Positions 29,155 to 37,640 of a stretch of 64,000 nt of DNA are shown one piece after another; the first letter of the stretch is position 1, and every line of letters starts with the position of its first letter. The DNA comes from an uncultured Aquimarina sp. (GTDB lineage Bacteria; Bacteroidota; Bacteroidia; Flavobacteriales; Flavobacteriaceae). The position numbers and the translations under genes are program-made. The stretch lies in assembly GCF_947496855.1 (NCBI RefSeq), contig NZ_CANMED010000005.1, forward strand, positions 434,001-498,000, given 5' to 3'. The notes beneath the pieces are model-generated. The model saw only the letters and a list, made by a program, of their open reading frames with translations, was not told the DNA's origin and did no database searches.

Positions 29155-30021
29155 ATGATCAAATCCATGACAGGTTTTGGGAAGTCAATCCTTCAGCTTC
29201 CTACAAAGAAAATCACTATTGAGGTAAAATCCTTAAATAGCAAAAACTTAGACCTTAACGCAAGAATTCCATCTCAATACCGCGAAAAGGAATTAGAGAT
29301 GCGTAAAACCATTGCCAAAACTCTAGAAAGAGGAAAAGTAGATTTCGGTTTATATGTAGAAGTTACTGCAGAAGAAAACTCGACAAAAATCAACGAATCT
29401 ATTGTAAAAGATTATATGAAGCAATTAGGCTCCATATCCCAATATGCAAAACAAGAGGAGTTGGAGTTGATAAAAATGGCTGTTCGTATGCCAGATGCTT
29501 TAAAAACTGAACGAGCGGAGGTTGACGAAACAGAATTTGAAGCAATAAAAGGTGGTCTAACTGAAGCTCTGGAAGCTATCGAAAACTATAGACTTGATGA
29601 AGGAAAAGCTTTGGAAAAAGACTTTATCACTCGAATTAAAAATATTAGCGATTTATTAGAGAAAGTTATTGAAATTGATCCGGAACGTATTGAGGTTGTT
29701 CGAGAAAGATTACATAAAGCCGTTTCTGAATTAAAAGAGCAAGTGGATGAAAACCGGTTTGAACAAGAATTGGTATACTATCTAGAAAAATTTGATATTA
29801 CAGAGGAAAAAGTAAGGCTTGCGAATCACGTAGAATATTTTACAACTACGCTTAATTCTAAAGACTCTAATGGTAAAAAATTAGGTTTCATCACACAAGA
29901 AATTGGTCGTGAGATTAATACAATAGGTAGTAAATCTAATTACGCACCTATGCAACAATTAGTAGTTCAGATGAAAGATGAATTAGAGAAGATCAAAGAG
30001 CAGTTACTTAATATTTTATAA
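29155..30021 (+). CDS. YicC-family endoribonuclease/RNA-decay factor
   Basis: 288 residues, the usual YicC length. It begins MIKSMTGFGKS, the diagnostic start, and ends with the DUF1732 domain containing RLANHVEYF and KLGFITQEIGREINTIGSKSN. Work on E. coli YicC supports RNA-cleaving or RNA-decay activity. It is the first gene of a three-gene unit with gmk (36-base gap) and nadD (11-base gap), an order frequent in Bacteroidota. Confidence 0.95.
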   Translation: MIKSMTGFGKSILQLPTKKITIEVKSLNSKNLDLNARIPSQYREKELEMRKTIAKTLERGKVDFGLYVEVTAEENSTKINESIVKDYMKQLGSISQYAKQEELELIKMAVRMPDALKTERAEVDETEFEAIKGGLTEALEAIENYRLDEGKALEKDFITRIKNISDLLEKVIEIDPERIEVVRERLHKAVSELKEQVDENRFEQELVYYLEKFDITEEKVRLANHVEYFTTTLNSKDSNGKKLGFITQEIGREINTIGSKSNYAPMQQLVVQMKDELEKIKEQLLNIL

Positions 30022-30057
30022 CATAGAAACTGTATAGTTGCGAAACTAGGAGATATT

Positions 30058-30630
30058 ATGAACACAGGAAAACTTATCGTATTGTCTGCACCATCCGGCA
30101 GTGGAAAAACTACTTTAGTTAAATATTTATTACACAACGAGAAATTGAATTTAGATTTCTCTATATCTGCTGCTTCTAGAGAACCTCGTGGAGGGGAAGT
30201 ACATGGAAAGGATTATTATTTCCTGTCACTTAGAGAGTTCAAGGATAAGATCAAAGCAGATGAATTTCTGGAGTGGGAAGAAGTATACCGTGATAATTTT
30301 TATGGAACACTGAAAACAGAGGTACAACGTATTTGGGATAAAGGAAAGCACGTAATTTTTGATATTGATGTTGTTGGTGGACTCGATATTAAAAGAATCT
30401 ATCCGGATAGAACACTTGCTATTTTTGTAAAACCACCAAGTATCGAAGAATTAAAAATCCGATTAAAGAAACGTAAAACTGAGTCTGAAGATAAAATCAA
30501 TATGCGAGTTGCTAAAGCCTCTACAGAGCTAGCAACGGCTCCACAATTTGATGCTATCATAACTAATGACGATCTAGAAAAAGCAAAGGCAGAAGTGCTT
30601 CAATTAGTCAAGAAATTTATTGTAGACTAA
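30058..30630 (+). CDS. gmk: Guanylate kinase
   Basis: 190 residues. It phosphorylates GMP to GDP with ATP. Seen: P-loop LSAPSGSGKTTLV at residues 9-21, the GMP-binding SISAASREPRGGEVHGKDYYF, EWEEVYRDNFYGT and FDIDVVGG, with the C-terminal LID arginines in RLKKRKTES. The size is that of the standard enzyme, with no fused domain. It lies between yicC and nadD. Confidence 0.97.
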   Translation: MNTGKLIVLSAPSGSGKTTLVKYLLHNEKLNLDFSISAASREPRGGEVHGKDYYFLSLREFKDKIKADEFLEWEEVYRDNFYGTLKTEVQRIWDKGKHVIFDIDVVGGLDIKRIYPDRTLAIFVKPPSIEELKIRLKKRKTESEDKINMRVAKASTELATAPQFDAIITNDDLEKAKAEVLQLVKKFIVD

Positions 30631-30641
30631 CCCTGTATCTT

Positions 30642-31223
30642 ATGAGGAAAATAGGTTTATATTTCGGAACATTTAATCCTATTCATATAGGTCATTTGGC
30701 TATTGCGAATCATATGGCAGAATATTCTGATCTAGATGAAATCTGGATGGTAGTAACTCCGCATAATCCGTTTAAAAAGAAAAGTTCTTTATTGGATAAT
30801 ATGCACCGTCTGGAAATGGTATATCGCGCCACAGAATCCTATCCTAAACTAAAACCAAGCGATATAGAATTCAAACTACCACAACCAAATTACACAGTAA
30901 ATACATTAGTTTATCTACAAGAAAAACAGCCTGATTATCAGTTTAATTTGATTATGGGTGAAGATAATTTAAAAAGTTTCCATAAATGGAAAAATTATGA
31001 AGCTATACTAGAAAATCACCATGTCTATGTATATCCAAGGGTTTCTGAAGGAGTAACCGAACATCAATTTAAGAATCATCCAAAAATTCATAGCGTAAAC
31101 GCTCCAATCATGGAAATATCTTCGACTTTTATAAGAAAAGCTATCCCTGAAGATAAAAATATTAAACCCTTACTCCCAAAAGAGGTATGGGAATATATTG
31201 ATGAAATGAATTTTTACAGATAA
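30642..31223 (+). CDS. nadD: Nicotinate-nucleotide adenylyltransferase
   Basis: 193 residues. It adenylates nicotinate mononucleotide in NAD synthesis. Seen: YFGTFNPIHIGHLAIAN, with the (H/T)xGH nucleotidyl-transferase motif, MVVTPHNPFKKKS, NLIMGEDNLKSFHKW and the second active-site block ISSTFIRKAI. Last gene of the yicC-gmk-nadD unit; an inverted repeat lies just downstream. Confidence 0.96.
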   Translation: MRKIGLYFGTFNPIHIGHLAIANHMAEYSDLDEIWMVVTPHNPFKKKSSLLDNMHRLEMVYRATESYPKLKPSDIEFKLPQPNYTVNTLVYLQEKQPDYQFNLIMGEDNLKSFHKWKNYEAILENHHVYVYPRVSEGVTEHQFKNHPKIHSVNAPIMEISSTFIRKAIPEDKNIKPLLPKEVWEYIDEMNFYR

Positions 31224-31236
31224 CTATAAATAAGTC

Positions 31237-31267
31237 GACCTGTTAGGTTTATAACTCCCAACAGGTC
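31237..31267. repeat. Inverted repeat between convergent nadD and crotonase genes
   Basis: GACCTGTT at 31237-31244 pairs with AACAGGTC at 31260-31267. The T-tract is weak. It may terminate both genes or be a dispersed flavobacterial hairpin. Confidence 0.4.
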
Positions 31268-31289
31268 TATATCTTACACGAACTCCCTG

Positions 31290-32069
31290 TTACTTTCCAG
31301 GAAAATCAGCCTTTCTTTTTTCTAAAAATGCAGTAGTTCCTTCTTTAAAATCTTTAGTTCCAAAACAATTACCGAATTCTGTAATTTCTGTTTTAAAACC
31401 ATTGACACCATCTTCATAGGCCGCATTAATAGCACTAATAGCAGCTCCAATAGCTACTGAGGAATTCCTCATGATTCTACTAGCTAGTTTTTCTACCAAT
31501 GGCAATAACTCTTCTTGTGAAACTACGTGATTCACTAAGCCGTAATTCAACGCTTGATTGGCGTCAATCATTCCTGCTGTCATTATCATTTCCATAGCTC
31601 TACCTTTGCCTACTAACTGTGGTAAACGTTGTGTACCACCATATCCAGGAATTACACCCAGAGACACTTCTGGTAATCCCATTTTGGCATTATCACTCGC
31701 TACTCTAAAGTGTGCTGCCATAGCTAGCTCTAATCCACCACCTAATGCAAAACCATTAACCGCAGCAATTACGGGTGTAGATAAATTAGCCACAAAATCA
31801 AAAAGTAATTCCTGTCCTTTTGCAGCAAGTTGACCTCCTTGATCGACAGAAAAATTAGCAAATTCGCTAATATCAGCTCCAGCTACAAAAGCCTTCTCTC
31901 CGCTCCCTGTTACAATAATCACCTTAGACTGAGGATCCTTATTTGCTACATCAAAAGCATTATGAAGCTCCTGAATGGTTTCCTTATTAAGTGCATTTAA
32001 TTTTGAAGGACGATTGATGGTAATAGTTGTTATACCACCAGTATGAGATGTAAGAATATTACTATACAT
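31290..32069 (-). CDS. Enoyl-CoA hydratase/isomerase (crotonase family)
   Basis: 259 residues, typical crotonase size. Seen: ITTITINRPSKLNALN at the start, the CoA oxyanion-hole segment AFVAGADISEFA and NGFALGGGLELAMAAHFR, and both catalytic glutamates in GGGLELA and MGLPEVSLG, followed by PGYGGTQRL. This argues for a true hydratase of short enoyl-CoAs in fatty or amino acid breakdown rather than a special isomerase. It lies downstream of the broken DUF4177-like frame and the histidine kinase on the same strand. Confidence 0.93.
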   Translation of the reverse strand: MYSNILTSHTGGITTITINRPSKLNALNKETIQELHNAFDVANKDPQSKVIIVTGSGEKAFVAGADISEFANFSVDQGGQLAAKGQELLFDFVANLSTPVIAAVNGFALGGGLELAMAAHFRVASDNAKMGLPEVSLGVIPGYGGTQRLPQLVGKGRAMEMIMTAGMIDANQALNYGLVNHVVSQEELLPLVEKLASRIMRNSSVAIGAAISAINAAYEDGVNGFKTEITEFGNCFGTKDFKEGTTAFLEKRKADFPGK

Positions 32070-32088
32070 TTTCTATATTATTTGTTTG

Positions 32089-32292
32089 TTATTTTAAATC
32101 CCTTTCGAAATATAAATAGAAATACATTCCCATACCAAAATCCTCGACATCCGTAGATACTAATCTCCATGCATCTTTGGCATAAAAATCAAGTTTTTCC
32201 TGAATATCTTTAGCAGAAGATTTTAAGATATGTTCTTTATCCAACGTTAGTTTTTAATAATAAATCAACGATTCTAATTTATATTCTTTCAT
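32089..32292 (-). pseudogene. DUF4177-like small protein frame with one internal stop
   Basis: From ATG 32290-32292 the minus strand encodes MKEYKLESLIYY, then TAA (32254-32256), then 54 more residues in the same frame with YAKDAWRLVST and YFYLYFERD before the stop at 32089-32091. The MKEYK start and the AxxAWxLV...YxxFER pattern fit the DUF4177 family of about 60 residues. The ATG lies three bases after the kinase stop. Either a nonsense mutation or a restart at the TTG (32242-32244) that yields about 51 residues; one sequencing error is also possible. Confidence 0.5.
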
Positions 32293-32295
32293 AGT

Positions 32296-33774
32296 TTAAA
32301 GTATTTGCTGTTCTTTTGGGAATTTCACCTTAAAAACGGTTCCTTTTCCCTCCTGAGATGTAAAGGTAATACTTCCGTTATAGGTTTCCACAATATTTTT
32401 TACCATACCTAACCCTAACCCCATACCACTGCTCTTTGTAGTAAATTTTGGTTCAAAAATCTTTTTTTTATTTTCCTCATTTATACCAACCCCATTATCT
32501 GCTACAGTAATAACGACATTTTCCATTTCCGCAAAGACATTTACCATAATTTTAGGTGTTTGATCTTCTGATATGGCTTGTATCGCATTCTTAACCAAAT
32601 TGGTTACCACCCTTATTAATTGTGTCCTATCAAATTTAGCAATAATCTCCTCTTTTTCTGAAGGGAAAACAATATAATCTTCATTGAAAATATCGAGTGC
32701 TAATCCTACAATTTTCACAACATTTAATGTTTCACTTTTCTGTGCTGGCATCTGCGCAAAATTAGAAAAAGCAGAGGCAATTGAGCTCATAGTGTCAATC
32801 TGCTGGATCAATGTATCACTGTACTCTTTTACTTTTTGTTCAATAATAGGATCGTTAGGGTCAAACTTCCGTTCGAAACTCTGAACCGTTAATCTCATCG
32901 GAGTCAGTGGATTTTTAATTTCATGCGCAACCTGCTTTGCCATTTCTCTCCAAGCTGCTTCACGCTCACTTTTAGCCAGCATCGCAGCACTTTCTTCTAA
33001 CTCATCGATCATACTGTTATATGCGTTTACCAACGAATAAATCTCATCACTAGAATCTCCAATCCTAATTCTTTTATTACGTTTATCTAAACGAGTCTGA
33101 TCTATCGTATCTGAGATTGTTTTAAGAGATCGTGTGATATATTTTGACAAAAAATATGCTAACACTATAGCGATTAACAACATCAGCAAATATACTTGAC
33201 CAAGCCTCTTTAAAGACTCCCATAATTCTCTGGAAAAGAAATTATCATCTTCCAAATATGGTAAGTTAAGTATTGCTAGTGGTTTTGATTTATAATCCTT
33301 AATATATGTGTATGAAGATAAAAAGTGTTCTCCATTTTTCTCAGAAACTCCCAAGTATCGTTTGTCATATCCACTACCTAAAGTATCTATAATAGGTTGA
33401 CTTAACTGTTTATCAGTAGTATCATTCACAAAAGTTTCCTCTGATTTAACAAGTAATTTTCCGGATAAACTATAAATATTCACTGGTAATGTATGTTCCT
33501 GAGAAATTTGAGAAATTCTTTTTTTCTCTCTAAAAATCAAAGCAACATTCTCCTCAGTGACTGGATACGTGGTACTTCCTAATGCATTGTTAATAGCTAT
33601 TTTAATTCGCTCTTCTTTCCTCTCTAATCGCTCTCGATGATAATCTTCTGCCTCTTCTTTGTATTGATATACAGTAATTGCGGCAACCAAGACAGAAGCT
33701 AACAAAACTAATACGGTCATGGAAATAAAAATTCTCGTTCTAAGGGAGAGTTTGGTAAGCTTCATAGTATTCAT
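32296..33774 (-). CDS. NtrY-like membrane sensor histidine kinase
   Basis: 492 residues. Membrane helices at about 14-36 and 190-212 flank a periplasmic sensor of about 150 residues. Then a HAMP-like linker, the dimerisation/phospho-acceptor helix with His284 in AKQVAHEIKNPLTPMRL (the NtrY-type HEIKNPLTP), and an ATPase domain with NLVKNAIQAI, VADNGVGI and SGMGLGLGMVKN. No response regulator is adjacent, so the partner is encoded elsewhere. The ligand is unknown. Confidence 0.92.
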   Translation of the reverse strand: MNTMKLTKLSLRTRIFISMTVLVLLASVLVAAITVYQYKEEAEDYHRERLERKEERIKIAINNALGSTTYPVTEENVALIFREKKRISQISQEHTLPVNIYSLSGKLLVKSEETFVNDTTDKQLSQPIIDTLGSGYDKRYLGVSEKNGEHFLSSYTYIKDYKSKPLAILNLPYLEDDNFFSRELWESLKRLGQVYLLMLLIAIVLAYFLSKYITRSLKTISDTIDQTRLDKRNKRIRIGDSSDEIYSLVNAYNSMIDELEESAAMLAKSEREAAWREMAKQVAHEIKNPLTPMRLTVQSFERKFDPNDPIIEQKVKEYSDTLIQQIDTMSSIASAFSNFAQMPAQKSETLNVVKIVGLALDIFNEDYIVFPSEKEEIIAKFDRTQLIRVVTNLVKNAIQAISEDQTPKIMVNVFAEMENVVITVADNGVGINEENKKKIFEPKFTTKSSGMGLGLGMVKNIVETYNGSITFTSQEGKGTVFKVKFPKEQQIL

Positions 33775-33880
33775 TGAAACGTAAATATAGCAAATATCAC
33801 ACCAAAACAGCCTTTAAAAGAAAGCTTGGGTACTACCTCACTACATTTCATTTCTTTGGGTGGAATTGGCTAAATTTACT

Positions 33881-33888
33881 TAGTTTTG
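33881..33888 (+). promoter_or_regulatory. -7 box immediately before the double-ABC gene
   Basis: TAGTTTTG, exact TAnnTTTG, with TTTG at 33855-33858 (22-base spacer) as a -33 element. The box ends only five bases before the ATG at 33894, so the message would be leaderless or nearly so. Confidence 0.45.
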
Positions 33889-33893
33889 ATTCT

Positions 33894-35582
33894 ATGGATA
33901 ATGATGCCTTACTTTCTGTTAAAAATATAAACGTCTCTTTTATCTCTGATGAAAAAGAAATGCAAGTATTACATGATATTTCATTTGATATTAATTATAA
34001 TGAAATCTTAGGGGTTGTAGGAGAATCCGGAAGTGGAAAATCAGTAACTTCTCTTGCCATTATGGGATTACTTCCTACTCGTATCGCAAAAATTTCTGGG
34101 CAAATCCTGTATGATAATCATTCTCTAATTGATTTAGATGATAAAACATTACGATCTATCCGAGGTAATGAAATCGCTATGATTTTTCAGGAACCCATGA
34201 GCTCTCTTAATCCATCTATGAAGTGTGGTAAACAGGTTATAGAAATATTATTACAACACACTGATTTGTCAAAGTCTAAAGCCAAGGAAGAAGTACTCTC
34301 TTTGTTTGAAAAAGTAAAACTCCCTGACGGTATTCGCGCATATAATTCTTATCCTCATCAACTAAGTGGTGGACAAAAACAACGCATAATGATTGCTATG
34401 GCCATTGCATGTAAGCCTAAATTACTTATTGCTGATGAACCCACAACGGCTTTAGATGTTACTGTTCAGAAAGAAATCATAAGTCTACTAAAAGATCTAC
34501 AGAAAGAATATGAAATGAGTATTCTCTTTATTTCTCACGATCTTTCATTAGTTTCAGAAATCGCAGATAAGGTTCTGGTGGTTTATCAAGGTAAAATGGT
34601 AGAATATGGGACTACATCAGAAATCTTTAATAGCGCTCAGAAAGAATACACCAAAGCATTAATTCATGCCAGGCCATCACTTGACGTTAGATTTAAAAAT
34701 TTACCGACCATAGAAGATTACCTTACCGATCAGACAGAAGAAAGAGAGATTATTACTAAAACACAACGAACACAACATCACAACGAATTATACAGCAAAC
34801 CCCCTCTATTAGAAGTGAAAAATGTAGAAAAAACCTTTTTTTCTAAGGTGGGTTTGTTTGGTAAAAAGGAATTTAAAGCAGTTGATGGAGTCAGCTTCAA
34901 ATTATACGAAGGTGAAACTTTGGGTCTTGTTGGAGAGTCTGGATGTGGTAAATCTACTTTAGGAAATACAATTCTACAATTAGACAAAGCCAATAGTGGC
35001 GAAATTTTATATAAGGGTCAAGATATTACAAAAATTTCTTCCTCAGAAATAAGAAGTTTAAGAAAAGAGATTCAGTTAATATTTCAAGATCCATTTGCTT
35101 CATTAAATCCTCGTTTAACTATCGGTAAAGCAATTATGGAACCTATGAAAGCTCATAATCTTTATTCTAATGATAAAAAAAGAAAAGAAAAAACTATTGG
35201 CTTGTTAGAAAGAGTAGGATTAGATCCTATATATTTTAACCGATATCCGCATGAGTTTAGTGGAGGGCAGCGTCAGCGAATCGGAATTGCAAGAACCATA
35301 GCGCTCCAACCTAAATTAATAATCTGTGATGAATCTGTTAGTGCTCTAGATATATCCGTTCAGGCACAAGTACTGAATTTATTAAACGAACTAAAAGAAA
35401 AATTTGGATTTACCTATATTTTTATATCCCATGATTTGGCTGTGGTAAAATATATGTCTGATCAGTTATTAGTTATGAACCAAGGTAAGATAGAAGAACA
35501 AGGAGATGCAGACCTTATCTACGAAAATCCAAAAAAAGAATATACCCAAAAATTAATTGATGCTATTCCTAAAGGTATTTAG
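33894..35582 (+). CDS. Oligopeptide-type ABC transporter, two fused ATPase domains
   Basis: 562 residues from ATG 33894; the frame is open further upstream but that stretch has no ABC homology and holds the promoter. Two complete ABC domains: Walker A GESGSGKS (about residue 43) with signature LSGGQKQR, and Walker A GESGCGKS (about 349) with FSGGQRQR; both have DEPTTALD/DESVSALD Walker B motifs. The layout is that of YejF/DppDF fusions, which energise peptide or nickel uptake. The permeases are not adjacent. Cytoplasmic face of the inner membrane. Confidence 0.93.
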   Translation: MDNDALLSVKNINVSFISDEKEMQVLHDISFDINYNEILGVVGESGSGKSVTSLAIMGLLPTRIAKISGQILYDNHSLIDLDDKTLRSIRGNEIAMIFQEPMSSLNPSMKCGKQVIEILLQHTDLSKSKAKEEVLSLFEKVKLPDGIRAYNSYPHQLSGGQKQRIMIAMAIACKPKLLIADEPTTALDVTVQKEIISLLKDLQKEYEMSILFISHDLSLVSEIADKVLVVYQGKMVEYGTTSEIFNSAQKEYTKALIHARPSLDVRFKNLPTIEDYLTDQTEEREIITKTQRTQHHNELYSKPPLLEVKNVEKTFFSKVGLFGKKEFKAVDGVSFKLYEGETLGLVGESGCGKSTLGNTILQLDKANSGEILYKGQDITKISSSEIRSLRKEIQLIFQDPFASLNPRLTIGKAIMEPMKAHNLYSNDKKRKEKTIGLLERVGLDPIYFNRYPHEFSGGQRQRIGIARTIALQPKLIICDESVSALDISVQAQVLNLLNELKEKFGFTYIFISHDLAVVKYMSDQLLVMNQGKIEEQGDADLIYENPKKEYTQKLIDAIPKGI

Positions 35583-35696
35583 TATAAACATATGCTCTTT
35601 TGTTTATTAGAAACATACATAAACTTCAAGTTTTTTATTATCCATGTTTACCTTTTTGTTTTCACTGACACTAAGTTTTAAATAACAAAACTTAAA

Positions 35697-36170
35697 ATGA
35701 TGAAAACAACAATGAAATTTTTAACGTATGTAATGATGGCCTTTGCCTTAGTATTAACCTCTTGTGATGGCGAAGATGGAGCCAACGGACTTGATGGAGC
35801 AATTGGTCCACAAGGACCATCAGGCCAAGATGGAAATGCCAATGTAGTTTCTGTATCAGTAGATGCATATACTGTAGCTATTGGCCAAAATGAAATCTTA
35901 GTTCCAGAGCTAACTCAAGAAATATATGATAATGGATTTGTATTTGGGTATACAACCGTAAACGGAAATTCATTCTGGGAAACTTTACCTGTAGTAATCA
36001 ATGAAAATACTCTTCTTGATATCGATAGAATCGAAGTTGGTAAAATTATATTAACCTCTACTTTTGATCAAACGCTAGACTTTAGATTTGTTCTTATTGA
36101 AGGAACCGATATTAGTGGTTTTAATTTTAGTAGTTATGAGGATGTTCAATCATATTATAATTTAGACTAA
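35697..36170 (+). CDS. Collagen-like lipoprotein
   Basis: 157 residues. The lipoprotein signal ends at LTSC (cysteine 23). Directly after it lies a Gly-X-Y run of about seven triplets (GANGLDGAIGPQGPSGQDG), then a 110-residue beta-rich domain. Such short collagen-like linkers on lipoproteins are common in Flavobacteriaceae and may act as a spacer off the outer membrane. A strong terminator follows at 36208-36240. Function unknown. Confidence 0.8.
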   Translation: MMKTTMKFLTYVMMAFALVLTSCDGEDGANGLDGAIGPQGPSGQDGNANVVSVSVDAYTVAIGQNEILVPELTQEIYDNGFVFGYTTVNGNSFWETLPVVINENTLLDIDRIEVGKIILTSTFDQTLDFRFVLIEGTDISGFNFSSYEDVQSYYNLD

Positions 36171-36207
36171 CATAACAATAATTAATATCCACCTTCATTT
36201 GTACTAT

Positions 36208-36240
36208 GCGACCCTATTATATTAAACATAATGGGGTCGC
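36208..36240 (+). terminator. Terminator after the collagen-like lipoprotein
   Basis: A 13-bp stem beginning GCGACCC, with one G-U pair and a seven-base loop, followed by TACTTTTAG. It starts 38 bases after the stop at 36170. Confidence 0.8.
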
Positions 36241-36325
36241 TACTTTTAGAATTAAATCAAATTAAATTTTTACACAAGCGTCCTATTTCGTAGTTTTAGA
36301 ACACGAATTATAAATCAACTCACCG

Positions 36326-37462
36326 ATGGGAATTTTTGACGAAATAAAAAAGAAACTTAGTAATGAATTTATAGATATTATAGAATGGTTAGACAATACA
36401 CAAGATACCATTGTACATAGATTCGAACGTTATCAAAACGAAATAAAAAACGGTGCTCAATTAATAGTTAGAGAAGGCCAAACGGCTGTTTTTATTAATG
36501 AAGGTCAATTAGCTGATGTATTTGAACCTGGAACATACACATTAAACACTCAAAATTTACCAGTTTTAACAACTTTAAAAGGTTGGAAATATGGATTTAA
36601 CAGTCCTTTTAAAGCAGAAGTGTACTTTGTAAATACGCGTCTCTTTACAAATGAAAAATGGGGTACAAAAAATCCAATAACATTAAATGATGATCGTTTT
36701 GGTCTTGTAGAAATAAGAGCATTCGGAAGTTACGCATTTAAAATTAATGATCCTGGAAAATTTATTGTTGATATCGTAGGTACGGATGCTAATTTTACCA
36801 ATTTTGAGATTAACGAACATCTTAAAAGTTTAATTTCTACTCGTTTTACAGATACTGTAGGAGAAGCCAACTTTCCCATTGAATTATATGCTGCTAATAC
36901 TACAGAATTATCCGAAACTTGTAAGGAGGTAATGCAGCCTGAATTTAATTCTGTAGGTATCTCTTTAGAAAAATTCTTTATTGAAAATGTTTCAATGCCA
37001 GAAGATTTGAAGAAAGAAATCTTCGAATATAGTAGAATTGATAAACTTGATCTTGATAAATTAACCAAGTTTAAAACGGCTAAGGCCATCGAAGCCGCCG
37101 CTGCCAATGAAGGTGGTACTGCCGGAGCCGGAATGGGAATGGGAATGGGCTTTGTACTTGCTCAACAAATGGGAGGTATGATGAATCCTATGGCTACTCA
37201 GCAACAAGCACAACCTCAACAAACTTCTCCTGTAGCTCCTCCTCCAATGCCAGTACAAGTGCAGTATTTCTATGCTTCTAATGGTCAGCAAGCTGGTCCT
37301 GTATCATTCGATCAGTTAAAAGCGTTATTTGCCAATAGAACTGTAAATAAAGATTCTTTAGTCTGGAAACAAGGAATGGCTAATTGGACAGCTATAAAAG
37401 ATATAGAAGAGTTAAAATCATTTTTAGGTGGGAGCACCCCTCCTCCGTTACCTGGAGCTTAA
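36326..37462 (+). CDS. SPFH/virion-core-like protein with C-terminal GYF_2 domain
   Basis: 378 residues. Residues about 1-245 match the YdjI-type SPFH (band 7) family: an N-terminal amphipathic stretch, LIVREGQTAVFINEGQ, and a long predicted coiled helix near 195-240. Then a Gly/Met/Gln-rich linker (about 255-310), and a GYF_2-type domain at 315-372 with YFYASNGQQAGPVSFDQL and WKQGMANWTAI. No transmembrane helix. It precedes a zinc-ribbon membrane protein. In Bacillus, YdjI belongs to a PspA-linked membrane-stress set; a similar role here is inference. Confidence 0.88.
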   Translation: MGIFDEIKKKLSNEFIDIIEWLDNTQDTIVHRFERYQNEIKNGAQLIVREGQTAVFINEGQLADVFEPGTYTLNTQNLPVLTTLKGWKYGFNSPFKAEVYFVNTRLFTNEKWGTKNPITLNDDRFGLVEIRAFGSYAFKINDPGKFIVDIVGTDANFTNFEINEHLKSLISTRFTDTVGEANFPIELYAANTTELSETCKEVMQPEFNSVGISLEKFFIENVSMPEDLKKEIFEYSRIDKLDLDKLTKFKTAKAIEAAAANEGGTAGAGMGMGMGFVLAQQMGGMMNPMATQQQAQPQQTSPVAPPPMPVQVQYFYASNGQQAGPVSFDQLKALFANRTVNKDSLVWKQGMANWTAIKDIEELKSFLGGSTPPPLPGA

Positions 37463-37510
37463 AATATCTTAAGCAACAATGAAACTGTCCAAAAATAGCT
37501 TTCTTTTGTC

Positions 37511-37573
37511 AAACTGAACTTGTCGAAGTTTTAAAAACGCACTATCGATTGGTGTTCGGCAAGCCTAGACTTG
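37511..37573. repeat. REP-like imperfect hairpin element (copy 2)
   Basis: AACTGAACTTGTCGAAGTT (about 37512-37530) faces GTTCGGCAAGCCTAGACT (about 37554-37571). Read on the minus strand it lines up arm for arm with the element at 8384-8443, but the inner spacers differ. It sits between the SPFH and zinc-ribbon genes. Confidence 0.55.
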
Positions 37574-37640
37574 CAAATTATTTGTTTTTGGATTTTTCAT
37601 ACATTATTATTTTATAAAAATTTAGTATTACAATTCCTAC

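Noticed and set aside
33774..33893. N-terminal extension of the double-ABC protein
   Set aside because: Holds the promoter-like TTTG-N22-TAGTTTTG and no ABC-like sequence; the domain begins properly at 33894.
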